In this document: positions 6,926 through 16,100 of the stretch, piece after piece
Numbering within the stretch: position 1 is the stretch's first letter
Layout of the letters: each line of letters starts with the position of its first letter
Assembly: GCA_964643965.1 (NCBI GenBank)
Contig: CAZXVH010000066.1
Coordinates: 1 to 29,454, forward strand
Direction of reading: 5' to 3'
Length of the DNA: 29,454 bases
Source: GCA-2746795 sp964643965
GTDB lineage: Bacteria > Chloroflexota > Anaerolineae > Promineifilales > Promineifilaceae
Notes under the pieces: model-generated
What the model was told of the DNA's origin: nothing
Databases searched by the model: none
What the model saw: the letters and a program-made list of their open reading frames with translations, nothing else
Made by a program: the position numbers and the translations under genes

Positions 6926-8626
6926 TTACAGGCCACTTTCTATGAACGTGGGCAGACCGGAATCGGGTAAAGGAGTGTGGTTGAGGAAGGCGTGGAGCGC
7001 CTGGCGGGTGGCGCGGCGGTCGTCCCAGGGGTATTCGGTGACGCCAAAGCACATCGACTGCTCATGCCCTTTGCCGCATATGAGGACCACATCTTCTTTG
7101 TGGGCCAGGCTTAAGGCGAAGAAAATCGCCTGTAACCGGTCGGGTACGCGCCAAAAGGTGCTGCCTTCGACCCCGCCCTGGCTTTGACAGCCGTAGGCCA
7201 TCATCTCCAGGATGTCGTCGAGCGATTCGGTGCGCGGGTCTTCGGCGGTGAGAATGGTGCTGTCGGCGTCGCGGGCGGAGATTTCTGCCATGAGGCGCCG
7301 TTTTTCTACGTCTCGTTTACCGGCGCAGCCAAAGACGGTGATCACACGCCCCTGGTGCGGCTCCACCATTTTGCGGGCGGCGGCGATGGATTTTGTCAAG
7401 GAGTTAGGCGTGTGGGCAAAATCGACGATGGTGAGGAAAGATTGGCCGCCGGTGATGCGTTCCATGCGCCCGCTGATTTCGTAGATGGTTTTGAGGCTTT
7501 GCTGGATTGTTTCGGGCGTGATTGAGAAAAGGCGGGCGACGCTGACGGCCGCGAGAATGTTGTACAGGTTAAATTCGCCCAGCAGGTGGGTGGAGCAGGG
7601 GGTGGTGAAGGCCATTTTGGGAGCTTGGGAACGGCCGTTTTCCATCCCCAGCGGCTCCGAAAAATGCACGTCAAACCAGGTTTTGTCAGCAGTGTAGGCG
7701 ATATTGTCGGCAAAGACATCGGCGGTGGGGCTGAGGCCGTAACGAATTTGCCGGGCCACGTTGATGTGGGCTAACGGCTGGGAAACAGGATCGTCCTGGT
7801 TGAGAACGGCCGTTTTCAGCAGCTTCGTTTTATGTGGATTGGTGGTAGGCAGGGACCAGGCGTCTTGTTTGAGCGCCGTAAACAGGCGAGATTTGGCGGC
7901 AAGATAGGCGGCCTGGCTGCCGTGATAGTCGAGATGCTCATGGGTGATATTGGTGACAACGGCCACATCAAACTCAATGGCGTCTACCCGGTGCTGGGCC
8001 AGCCCGTGCGAGGTGGCTTCCAGGACGCAGTGAGTCAGGCCGGCGTCTACCATGCGTCGCAGTTGGCGCTGCACCACCGGCGCTTCTGGCGTGGTTACAT
8101 GCAAAGCCAGCGGCTCTTCCTGCTCGCCGATGACCACTTTGAGGGTGTTGAGCAGCCCTGTTTTGTAACCAGCGCTCTGGAGCATGTGGTACAAAATGGT
8201 GCTGGTGGTCGTTTTGCCGTCAGTGCCGGTGACGCCGATCATGACCAGTTGCCGGCCGGGAAAGCCTTCCCAGGCGGCGGCCAGCCAGGCCAGCGTTTCG
8301 GCGGTGTTGGCGACTTGCAGGTAAACGACGGTATCCGGTATCGTTATGTCTAGTTCTATGAACGGCCGTTGCGCCAAAATAAGCGTCGCCCCGTTGGCCA
8401 CCGCCTGCCCGATGTAGGGGTGGCCGTCGCTGGTGGTGCGGACGCGGGCCACGAAACAAGCGCCGGGAACCACCTCCTGGCTGTTTTCGGTGAGCTGGCT
8501 CAGGAGTACGTCCGGGCCGGTATAGGCAGGGGGTTGGGGCAGCGTGGTGTGGAGAACGGCCGTTTGCCAGTCAGCTAATAGTTGTTTGAGGGAACGGGTA
8601 GAGGGGGTTTGTTGAGACATAAGCAT
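6926..8626 (-). CDS. murE: UDP-N-acetylmuramyl-tripeptide synthetase (MurE-like Mur ligase)
   Basis: A 566-residue Mur ligase, most like MurE, which adds the third amino acid to UDP-MurNAc-L-Ala-D-Glu in the cytoplasm. It shows the ATP P-loop GVTGTDGKTTT, VTTPEAP, EATSHGLAQHRV, VTNITHEHLDYHGS, the AYLAAKSRLF lysine expected to be carbamylated, VVDFAHTPNSL and the C-terminal GKGHEQ with DDRRATRQAL. The specificity loop reads EDPR, not the DNPR of diaminopimelate-adding enzymes. The N-terminal uridine-binding DSR motif is altered to NSQ. It is longer than the usual 490-500 residues, with an extended N-terminus. The ATG at 8626 lies four bases beyond the DUF711 stop, so the two genes are probably translationally coupled; ATG 8620 is an alternative start. 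Confidence 0.85.
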   Translation of the reverse strand: MLMSQQTPSTRSLKQLLADWQTAVLHTTLPQPPAYTGPDVLLSQLTENSQEVVPGACFVARVRTTSDGHPYIGQAVANGATLILAQRPFIELDITIPDTVVYLQVANTAETLAWLAAAWEGFPGRQLVMIGVTGTDGKTTTSTILYHMLQSAGYKTGLLNTLKVVIGEQEEPLALHVTTPEAPVVQRQLRRMVDAGLTHCVLEATSHGLAQHRVDAIEFDVAVVTNITHEHLDYHGSQAAYLAAKSRLFTALKQDAWSLPTTNPHKTKLLKTAVLNQDDPVSQPLAHINVARQIRYGLSPTADVFADNIAYTADKTWFDVHFSEPLGMENGRSQAPKMAFTTPCSTHLLGEFNLYNILAAVSVARLFSITPETIQQSLKTIYEISGRMERITGGQSFLTIVDFAHTPNSLTKSIAAARKMVEPHQGRVITVFGCAGKRDVEKRRLMAEISARDADSTILTAEDPRTESLDDILEMMAYGCQSQGGVEGSTFWRVPDRLQAIFFALSLAHKEDVVLICGKGHEQSMCFGVTEYPWDDRRATRQALHAFLNHTPLPDSGLPTFIESGL

Positions 8627-8630
8627 CCAT

Positions 8631-9827
8631 TTAACGATTTCGGGAGTGAATGTCCAGCCACGCTGGTTGGGCCATCAATCCCTGGGGGCCGGCGGCGCTG
8701 GCCGCCATGACCCGGCTGTTAGCAAAATAAGGAAAATCAAAGGCCGCCGCATCCCCGGCCGCCAGGCCGGGCAGCGGCATCAGGCGGGCAGTGAGTGGTT
8801 TACGCAGGCGGCAGGCCAGCATGGCCACATCCAACAAGATGCCGCTCAAAACATCGGCGCCGATGTCGCCGGGCAGGGGGATGGTGTCCAGCCCCACGCC
8901 GCACACCGCCGCATAGCTCAACAGGTCTGGTACGGTCAACACGCCCTCGGCGGCGCGGGCAGCCAGCACGCTATCTTCCAGCACGGGCAGCATGAGGCCG
9001 GAAAAGCCGCAGCGCGGGAACTGCGCCCGGTCGAGGGCCTCGGTGACGAAACCGGCGGCAAAGAGGCTGCCGCTGCTGCCGAGGGCGGGCACTCCCAACG
9101 CTTCCAAGGCGCCGCCCAAACTTTTGTCGGCGGTGGGGAAAGGGGCCAGGGAGAAGTCGATGCCGCTGAAGGGAAGGCCGAACTGTTCTGCCAATTTTTG
9201 GGCGGGCTGGCTGATGGCGTGGGCGGCGTCTTCAATGGCGGCGATGAGTTGGGCGCGAGCTTGGGCCAGGCTACGGCTTTGCTGAACAGCCGTTAACGCC
9301 AGGTCTGCTGATTCTACGGCAATAGCAAAATGGGCCGGCCCGCCGCCGTGATAAGCCACCGGGAAGAAGGGGGAGCCGGGCGGACAGTGGGCCAGGGCGG
9401 CCAGGTAGAGGTTGCCGAAGCCGTTGGCCTGTAAGACGCTGACTTCCCGGATGATTTGGGCCGTTTTGTGAGCGCGATGGGTGGATAAACGGCCGTTGCT
9501 ATCGGCGATTTCACTGGCGGCAAAGAGATTGTCGGCGCCGCCGATGATGAGCGGGATCAGGTCCAGCCAGGTTTCGTCATGGTCGAGCAGCGCCGGCCCC
9601 AGGCTGGCATAATCAAAACCGGCCTCCCGGATGCGGGCGCTCAACTCCTGGCTAAAGGCGGCGGCAGTTGGCTGCCGCGCCGGAAACCAGCCGGGGAAAG
9701 GGGGAAAAGCGACCCGCCACGATTGCACGGGAAAGGGAAAGGCTTCCCGCGTTGCTCCCAGAAATAAGTCGAGATCCGGCGGAAAGTCAGGCCATTCTGT
9801 GAAAAGGGTGAGTGAGCGAATATCCAT
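8631..9827 (-). CDS. DUF711 (UPF0210) family protein
   Basis: A 398-residue protein of the DUF711/UPF0210 family. Features are GIDFSLAPFPTADKSLGGAL, ALGVPALGSSGSLF, CGFSGLMLPVLEDSVLAARA and YAAVCGVGLDTIPLPGD, the last being the best-conserved block. No signal peptide or membrane segment is visible. The start ATG at 9827 (MDIRSLTLFTEWP) fits the family better than the upstream ATG at 9866. No ribosome site is obvious. It is immediately upstream of the murE-like gene on the same strand, which suggests a shared transcript. The molecular function of the family is unknown to me. Confidence 0.75.
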   Translation of the reverse strand: MDIRSLTLFTEWPDFPPDLDLFLGATREAFPFPVQSWRVAFPPFPGWFPARQPTAAAFSQELSARIREAGFDYASLGPALLDHDETWLDLIPLIIGGADNLFAASEIADSNGRLSTHRAHKTAQIIREVSVLQANGFGNLYLAALAHCPPGSPFFPVAYHGGGPAHFAIAVESADLALTAVQQSRSLAQARAQLIAAIEDAAHAISQPAQKLAEQFGLPFSGIDFSLAPFPTADKSLGGALEALGVPALGSSGSLFAAGFVTEALDRAQFPRCGFSGLMLPVLEDSVLAARAAEGVLTVPDLLSYAAVCGVGLDTIPLPGDIGADVLSGILLDVAMLACRLRKPLTARLMPLPGLAAGDAAAFDFPYFANSRVMAASAAGPQGLMAQPAWLDIHSRNR

Positions 9828-9903
9828 AGCTTTGTTGACAGATGTGACAAGCCGTTTAGAATCCATCTATCTTATCCGTGTTCTTTAGTTGGATTTTATC
9901 TTC

Positions 9904-10422
9904 ATGTCACTAGAAAACGAAACAGTTGAACCGCTTGACGCTGATCAAGCTGAAAATGAACCGGCTGTGACGCCGCCATCCGAAACCGAGCCAACGGCCG
10001 TTGCCGCTGAAATGTCCGTTGATGTAACTCCATCCGAAGATGGGGTTACATCAACGCCTGAGGCTGAGCCGCCACCGCCGCCCAAACCGGTGCGCAAGAC
10101 GCGCCAGGCGGATGAGGTGATTGCTTATTTTGCCGCTTGTGGGCGCTGTGGCTACTTTCTTACCGGCTATCGGGCTGCTTTTGGCCGCCAAGGCTTGGAA
10201 ACGGCCGTGGCTGCTGCCAAGGGGGGCTGGTTGACATTTCCCTGGAGTATCACCTTGCGTGAGCTGGTGTTGACCTCTTATGGCAGCCGCATTGAAGCGA
10301 CAGATTATCATTTTGACGGTTGTTGTTCCGAATGTCGTCGCTCGTTTACCTACCATGCTTCCGAGCAGGAAGGAAAGCCGGGTCGTTTGCGCATTGAAAT
10401 CAAACCGCGCCGGCGGCAGTAA
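9904..10422 (+). CDS. Small acidic-tailed protein with a four-Cys zinc-ribbon-like site
   Basis: A 172-residue protein that I do not recognise. Residues 1-65 are acidic and low-complexity, rich in Glu, Thr, Pro and Val, and look disordered. Residues 70-165 form the folded part, with C79-x2-C82 (ACGRCGYF) and C141-x2-C144 (CCSECRRSF), a likely tetracysteine zinc site. The C-terminus is basic (KPRRRQ). The ATG at 9904 is preferred over the TTG at 9889. It diverges from the DUF711 gene, and its stop is followed directly by a heptamer array. It might be a nucleic-acid-binding or regulatory protein, but nothing in the sequence fixes that. Confidence 0.6.
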   Translation: MSLENETVEPLDADQAENEPAVTPPSETEPTAVAAEMSVDVTPSEDGVTSTPEAEPPPPPKPVRKTRQADEVIAYFAACGRCGYFLTGYRAAFGRQGLETAVAAAKGGWLTFPWSITLRELVLTSYGSRIEATDYHFDGCCSECRRSFTYHASEQEGKPGRLRIEIKPRRRQ

Positions 10423-10518
10423 TCAGTGAACAGTAATCAGTGAACAGTAAACAGTGGACAGTGAACAGTGGACAGTGAACAGTGGACAGTGAACAGTGAA
10501 CAGTGAGCAGTGAACAGT
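10423..10518. repeat. Heptanucleotide tandem array (ACAGTGR)n
   Basis: About 96 bp of 7-bp units, mostly ACAGTGA and ACAGTGG with an occasional ATCAGTGA variant, exactly fill the interval between the stop codons of two convergent genes. Two further units occur at 12271-12285 after the UbiA gene. Confidence 0.9.
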
Positions 10519-11289
10519 TTACCGGTCCTTCCGCTGCCGGACTGCTTCAAACAAAATAATGGCGGCGGCGATGGCGGCGTTGAGTGATTCGGTGTTTGTT
10601 TGCATGGGGATGGTGAGTTTGGCGGCGGCCAGAGCTTGGGCTTGGGAACCGGCGCCATGCGCTTCACTGCCAATGATGATAGCTGACGGGTTTTGCCAGT
10701 TGATGGTGGTGTAATCGGTGGCGTGGGAAACGGCCGTTGTCCACACCGCCATCCCTTTTACCAGTTCCCCAATCGCTTCCCAGGAGAGTTCATGAATCGG
10801 CAGGCGCAGATGAGCGCCCATGCTGCCCCGCACGGCCTTCGGGTTATAAGCGTCTACGCAGCCCGGCGCTAAAATCACGCCATCAGCGCCCGCAGCAGCG
10901 GCCGTGCGCAGCATGGTCCCTAAATTTCCGGGATTCGTTACTGCATCTAAAATGAGCAGCAAAGAGAGCTGTGGCGGCAAAGCGAGTGGAGCAACGGCAG
11001 CCACCGCTAACACGCCCGGCGGCGTTTCCGTGTCGCTCATGAGGGCCATTAGCTCCGGGCTGACAGCCTGTGCTGAGGCGTTAACTTGTTGTAGAATAGC
11101 GTCATGATTGCCATTTTGTAGCCATGCTTCGGTATAAAAAACGAATTGGAGCGGACGCCCCTGACGAACCAATTCTTTGAGCCAACGAGTCCCCTCCACC
11201 ACAAATGAGTTTTCCCGCTGCCGAAACCGCTTTTCTGCTTGCAGGCGGCGTACATATTTGACGCGAGGATTTTGTACACTCGTAATCAT
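10519..11289 (-). CDS. SpoU/TrmH-family RNA 2'-O-methyltransferase
   Basis: A 256-residue SPOUT methyltransferase that would transfer a methyl group from S-adenosylmethionine to a ribose 2'-OH of rRNA or tRNA. The N-terminal substrate-binding domain (ITSVQNPRVKYVRRL, then ENSFVVEGTRWLKEL) is the type found in RlmB-like and TrmH-group proteins. The three SPOUT motifs are present: NPGNLGTMLRTAAAAGADGV (motif 1), IIGSEAHGAG (motif 2) and IPMQTNTESLNAAIAAAIIL (motif 3). The ATG at 11289 gives the usual family start (MITSVQNPRVK). No strong Shine-Dalgarno is seen. The precise target nucleotide cannot be assigned. Confidence 0.9.
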   Translation of the reverse strand: MITSVQNPRVKYVRRLQAEKRFRQRENSFVVEGTRWLKELVRQGRPLQFVFYTEAWLQNGNHDAILQQVNASAQAVSPELMALMSDTETPPGVLAVAAVAPLALPPQLSLLLILDAVTNPGNLGTMLRTAAAAGADGVILAPGCVDAYNPKAVRGSMGAHLRLPIHELSWEAIGELVKGMAVWTTAVSHATDYTTINWQNPSAIIIGSEAHGAGSQAQALAAAKLTIPMQTNTESLNAAIAAAIILFEAVRQRKDR

Positions 11290-11345
11290 GATGAGAATAT
11301 TGTATCTTTATTCATGACTTTGGGTTAGTTAGAGAGAGGGGGGTT

Positions 11346-11400
11346 GGGGAGGCGAGTGGCGAGTGGCGGGTGGCAGGTGGCGAGTGGCAGGTGGCAGGTA
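11346..11400. repeat. GGCGAGTGGCAGGT degenerate tandem repeat
   Basis: A G-rich run of GAGTGGC, GGGTGGC and AGGTGGC heptamer-like units lies upstream of the UbiA gene. The same vocabulary forms hairpins at 17779-17815 and 21054-21113, so this looks like a dispersed repeat family. It ends about 20 bp before the UbiA ribosome site. Confidence 0.6.
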
Positions 11401-11432
11401 GGAATGAAGCGGTTTGTTTTCGGAGGAATCTT

Positions 11433-12272
11433 ATGAGTCAAGTGAAAGGGCTGTACAAAATTAGTCGGCCGTTGTCTACGCTTTCTGGCGCGTTGGCAGT
11501 GTTGTTGGGTGGTTACGTGGCGGGAACCGGGGCATGGGGCCATATATTTTTGGCTGCCGTGGTGACGATACTCGTTTCTTCCTCCGCCAATGCCTGGAAT
11601 GATTATAGGGACATTGAAATTGACAAGATCAACCAACCACAACGGCCGTTACCATCCGGTATGATCACACCAAGAACGGCCGTTATTTTTGCCATCTCCA
11701 CGGCGCTTTTGTCCATCCTTTTGGCGGCATTTATCAACTTGCCCGCGCTCATCATCGCCATTGTTTCCAATCTCTTGCTCTTCCTGTATTCCTGGCGATT
11801 GAAAAGCACCGTTCTGTTGGGCAATGTGACCGTGGCCTTCATTTCCGCCTTGAGCGCTATTTTTGGCGGCATTGCAGCCGGCAACGTTGGCCCGTCTATC
11901 TGGTTAGCCATCATCATTGCCACCGCTATTTTGGGGCGCGAAATTCTGAAGACTCTGGCAGATTACGAAGGCGATCTGCGCCAGAAATGCCGCACCATCT
12001 CGACGGTTTGGGGGCGCCGGTCGGCGCGTATTGCTTTTTACCTTCTGGCCTGGGCCACCATCGGCGCCATGTTGCTGCCTTATTTATTTCGGGTATACCA
12101 ACCTATCTATGCCTACATCGTTGTTTTTGGCGTCTATCCCGTGATTTTGTACATCCTGGTGCGCGTGTCGCGGGAGCGCACGGGCGCACAATTAGAGCGC
12201 TTAAGCCAGTTGATGAAGTATGATTTTTTGATCTGGTTTCTGGCGGTGGTCATGGGGACGCGGGCGTGGTGA
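11433..12272 (+). CDS. UbiA-family prenyltransferase (archaeal DGGGP synthase-like)
   Basis: A 279-residue integral-membrane prenyltransferase of the UbiA superfamily with about eight to nine hydrophobic segments. The two Asp-rich motifs that bind the Mg-prenyl-diphosphate are clear: NDYRDIEIDKINQPQRPLPSG (given here as its first and last residues, about positions 57-77) and LKTLADYEGDLRQKC (about 173-187). The GREILKTLADYEGD context resembles digeranylgeranylglyceryl-phosphate synthase-like members more than ubiquinone or menaquinone enzymes. The substrate could therefore be a glycerol-phosphate ether or another hydrophilic acceptor; this is inference. The start ATG at 11433 is supported by CGGAGG 6 bp upstream. 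The longer frame from 11370 would translate the G-rich repeat and is rejected. Confidence 0.85.
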   Translation: MSQVKGLYKISRPLSTLSGALAVLLGGYVAGTGAWGHIFLAAVVTILVSSSANAWNDYRDIEIDKINQPQRPLPSGMITPRTAVIFAISTALLSILLAAFINLPALIIAIVSNLLLFLYSWRLKSTVLLGNVTVAFISALSAIFGGIAAGNVGPSIWLAIIIATAILGREILKTLADYEGDLRQKCRTISTVWGRRSARIAFYLLAWATIGAMLLPYLFRVYQPIYAYIVVFGVYPVILYILVRVSRERTGAQLERLSQLMKYDFLIWFLAVVMGTRAW

Positions 12273-12323
12273 ACAGTGAACAGTGGGGGGCTTGAAGTGT
12301 AAAATAGATTACAGGGGGAGGGT

Positions 12324-12360
12324 ACGGCCGTTATCATGCGGCCGTCTTCTTTCCTTTTAA
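12324..12360 (+). terminator. Terminator-like hairpin after the UbiA gene
   Basis: Arms ACGGCCG (12324-12330) and CGGCCGT (12339-12345) with an 8-nt loop are followed by the pyrimidine-rich CTTCTTTCCTTTT. This is consistent with a rho-independent terminator on the plus strand, about 50 bp after the UbiA stop. The arms are built from two partial copies of the AACGGCCGTT palindrome. Confidence 0.5.
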
Positions 12361-12435
12361 AGTGGGAAACAAGCGTTTTTTTTTGTGGCCTGGGTGGCCT
12401 GGAGTCTTTCTACGTTAGGGTGGCTTGACGAACAA

Positions 12436-12975
12436 ATGGCAACATTCATGGTCTTATATCTGGCGCATCTCATTGGTGATTTTCCCCTTCAGACCAACCG
12501 TATTTACGAACTGAAATCGCAAAGCAACCGCGGCATTTTGCTCCATGTGGCCATTCATATCATGGTGGCGGTCATTCTGATCAAAAACCCTTTACCCTAT
12601 TGGCGTCTTTTGTTGGTCCTGGGGATAGTGCATTTTATCATCGACTGGACCAAGCTGCATCTGCCAGGGCGCCGTCAAACCCCCGGCTTTATACTTGACC
12701 AGATCGCCCATTTCTTGTCCCTCATTTTGATTGCCAGTTGGACGCCCGGTGTAACGGCCGTTTTACCGCTCTGGTTGTTATGGCTGGGCATTTTGCTCAT
12801 CCTGACGCCAGCCTCGTTGATGCTCTTATGGGTAGGGGCCACTGATTTGCTGATCGATTTGCCGGAAAACCAACCCATCAAATGGGCCAGCCGTAGTTTG
12901 CTGCCGCTCTCCCAAAAAATCGGCTCCATTCTGGTGTTGGCTTTAACGCTGACCACGCTCTTTTATTTGATTTAA
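12436..12975 (+). CDS. DUF3307 membrane protein
   Basis: A 179-residue membrane protein with about five hydrophobic segments. The YLAHLIGDFPLQTNRIYELK block near the N-terminus and the VHFIIDWTKLHL and ILDQIAHFLSL motifs are characteristic of DUF3307 proteins. Conserved His and Asp residues (H in LAHLIGDF, HFIIDW, DQIAH) suggest a metal or catalytic site inside the membrane, but no function is established to my knowledge. The ATG at 12436 is preferred because family members begin just before LAHLIGDF. An in-frame GTG at 12385 would add 17 residues. No strong ribosome site is visible for either. Confidence 0.75.
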   Translation: MATFMVLYLAHLIGDFPLQTNRIYELKSQSNRGILLHVAIHIMVAVILIKNPLPYWRLLLVLGIVHFIIDWTKLHLPGRRQTPGFILDQIAHFLSLILIASWTPGVTAVLPLWLLWLGILLILTPASLMLLWVGATDLLIDLPENQPIKWASRSLLPLSQKIGSILVLALTLTTLFYLI

Positions 12976-13032
12976 CCCGTTCCCCCCGCCGCTGCTCCCC
13001 CCTCTTTTTTGCTGTGAAGAATTCATAAAATC

Positions 13033-13116
13033 TTCAGATTTCCCTGGCGCGAATATGTTATGATGCGCGTAAAGTGCGTCATTTTCAACGGGCCTCTCTG
13101 ACCCATCAAAAGGAGG
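13033..13116 (+). promoter_or_regulatory. Possible promoter and strong ribosome binding site of the BNR-repeat gene
   Basis: A TATGAT -10-like hexamer lies at 13059-13064, with only a poorly spaced -35 candidate (TTCAGA, 13033-13038). AAAGGAGG at 13109-13116, six bases before the ATG at 13123, is a near-perfect Shine-Dalgarno and fixes the start. The promoter call is weak; the ribosome site is firm. Confidence 0.4.
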
Positions 13117-13122
13117 AATCTC

Positions 13123-16100
13123 ATGAAACGTAGCCTGTCAATTTCTGTCCTGTTGTTTGTTTTGATTGGTTTCATTGGCGTGGTACAGGCAGGTGAAGCG
13201 GCCGTTCTCATCGCCGCCCATCCTTCCCTCTCCACCTGGCAAACTTTACCTGGCCCCACCGGCGGCAGTATGGCCGACATCGTGCTTTCACCGGCGTATC
13301 CCATGCCGCAGACTTTGTTTGCTGGTCTGCGTGGGCAGGGCGTTTACCGCTCCGATGATGGCGCATATAGCTGGCAAACCACCGGTTCTGGCGACTGGCT
13401 GGTGGTTGATCTGGCAATCTCTCCCACCTTTGCCGCCGACGAAACCTTGTTCGCCCTGGCTGGCGATTGGGCCACCGGCTACACCATCCAGCGCACCACA
13501 GACAGCGGACAGACGTGGCAGGCCAGCAGCAGTCCGGTTAGTTTTACCAGCGGCCGGCGACTGGCGCTCTCCCCTGATTTTGCCAACGATCGCCTCATCT
13601 ATTTGGTGACGGCGGACGCCGATAATACCTTCGTTTCGGTAGATGGCGGCGAGACATTTGCGCTGGCGGGCGGCTGGTTTGCCAGCCATCAAGTGAACGA
13701 ACTCGTCTTCTCACCCGCCTTTGCTGCGGACCGCACTCTGTTCGCCCTGGTGGATCAGGGCGGCGTCTACCGTTCAACGGACGCGGGCAGCAGTTGGCTG
13801 CCGCTGGAGATTAGCCGGACATATACCGCTCTGGCCGTTTCTCCTGATTATGCAACGGATGGGGTGTTAACGGCCGTTTCCACCGATGGCAGCCTCTACG
13901 TCTCCACCAACAATGGCGCTACCTGGACCCTGGGCAGCGGCGTCACCCTGGGCATTGGCGGCGAGATAAGTCTCACCTTTTCTCCCACCTTTGCTGACGA
14001 TCAAGTCATGATGGCGGCCAGTTCAACTGATGACAGTCCGGCGCGTTCAATCGATGGTGGCCTCACCTGGCAATGGGTCGGCCCTTACGATCCGGGCATG
14101 GCGTACGCTGATGGCATGATTGGCGGTGACGTCTTTGCCCTGGCCCTGGCCCCCGAGCAAGATTGGGCTGGCGTACAGTTCGCCGCCACCAGCGGCGGCG
14201 TGGCGTATTCATCCAATCGCGGGGATGGTTGGCTGCAAATGAACAAGGGGCTGCCGCACCTGCCGGTGCGCTCGGTGGCGCTGGCTCCGGGCAGCCCCAA
14301 CATCATGTTGGCGGGCACAGAATATTACGAGATGCGCTTCTTTGATGGGTCGGCTGTTCCCGGCGATGGCAATGTGCAATGGTCACAAAATGGCGGACGA
14401 AACTGGCGGCATGTGACCGGGCGTTTGGGTCGCGTTAACCGTGTCGCCTTTTCACCCAATTTTGCCAATGATCAGACCGCCTTTGCCGCGGCGGGCATGG
14501 TCGGCCAACATGGGCTGGCGGCTGGTGGACTTTACCGTTCCACCGACAACAGCGCCACCTGGACGGCCGTTTTCACCCCGGCCGGTCACGCTTTCCAAAC
14601 AGTGGCCCTTTCGCCCAACTTCGCCAGCGACGGCACGGTGTGGGCTTCGGCGGTAAGCGCCAACAGCGCCATTGGCCTGTATCGCTCCACCAACGGCGGC
14701 GGTAGTTGGGCCAATATCGCCCCGGGGCGTAACATCACCTTGCTGGCGGTTTCGCCCAATTATGCGCGAGACCATACTCTGTTTGCCGGCATGGGCGATG
14801 ATGGCATTCACCGCTCTGTGGATGGCGGCGTCACCTGGACGCGGGCGCTGGATGTGGCTTACCCCACGGCGCTGGCGATTTCTCCGGCGTATGGGGCCAG
14901 CCGTACGGTGTTTGCCGCGGCGCGGAGCAGTGTAGATGGGGCAACGGCCGTTTACCGCAGCACAAATAACGGCTTAACCTGGCAAGAACTTCACACCGGC
15001 ATTCCAACTGAACAAAATGGAGCCAACTTGATCGTCTCTACCCTGGCGTTTGCGGTGGATGGCTCCGTGCTGGCCGGCGTGCAGTATGGCAAAGCGGGAG
15101 AGGCAGTGTACAGTTACCGTTCGCCGGATGGCGGCGCAAGCTGGCAGATGGTTGATGGCCCCTTGACGGCCGCCCATCTCGCCCAATTTGCCACCACGCC
15201 CAGCGGTTCCTTTGACCTGTTTGCCGCCACCGATACCGGTATCCAGCAAGTGACTGTCCACCCGGGTGAGGCGGCGGAACCGGGGATCTGGCAAAGCAGT
15301 GGGCCACGCGGCGGCCAGGCGGACGCCTTAGCCGTCTCTCCCAATTTTGCTAACGACGGCATTGCCTTCACGGGCGAGTGGTCTACCAATTTCCAGGGCA
15401 GCGAATGGGGGTCGCGCCTGATCAAATCCACGAACTTTGGACAAACCTGGGCAGAGTCGGCGGCAGGCACGGCGACATATGGCAATGAAACGGCCGTTCA
15501 TGATTATGCCTTCTCCCCCAACTTTGCCAGCGACCAGACCGTCTTCGCAGCCACCGGCGGCGGTTTGTTCCAATCCAGCGATGGCGGCGTGAACTGGCTG
15601 CGCAACGAGGCGCTTTACCAGGGGCCGCCCGGCAGCATTTACGGCGTGGCGGCGGCGCCAGATTTCGCCAGCAGCGGTCACCTGATGGCCTGGGGTGGGT
15701 ATGGCGGTTTGTTTGTCAGTGAAGATGGGGGCGACAGTTGGGAAACGGCCGTGAGCCATTTTGTAGAAGCCGCCATCTATTCACCCGCCTTCGCCAGCGA
15801 CCAGACCGCGTTTATAGCGGACGCCTATTTTGAGAATGGGCAATCGTTGCAGCGCATCGCCAAAACAACGGACAGCGGCGTGACCTGGAACAAGGTTTAC
15901 TCTGCTTCAGTGGCTTCGCTGGCGGTCTCCCCTGATTTTGCTGTTGACCAGACTCTGTTTGCCGGTGGTTGGCAGTTCTACAAATCGACCGATGGCGGCG
16001 CTTCCTGGATCACGCGCACCGTGGCCGCCGACAGCGGCCGCATTGACTCTCTGGCTGTGTCGCCCGCGTATGCCCTCGACCAGACGATTTTTGCGGGAGC

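Noticed and set aside
6157..6936. Longer DUF6391 reading frame starting at 6936 with nonapeptide repeats
   Set aside because: The extra N-terminus is only the translated 27-bp array, and GGAGG stands directly before the internal ATG at 6732.
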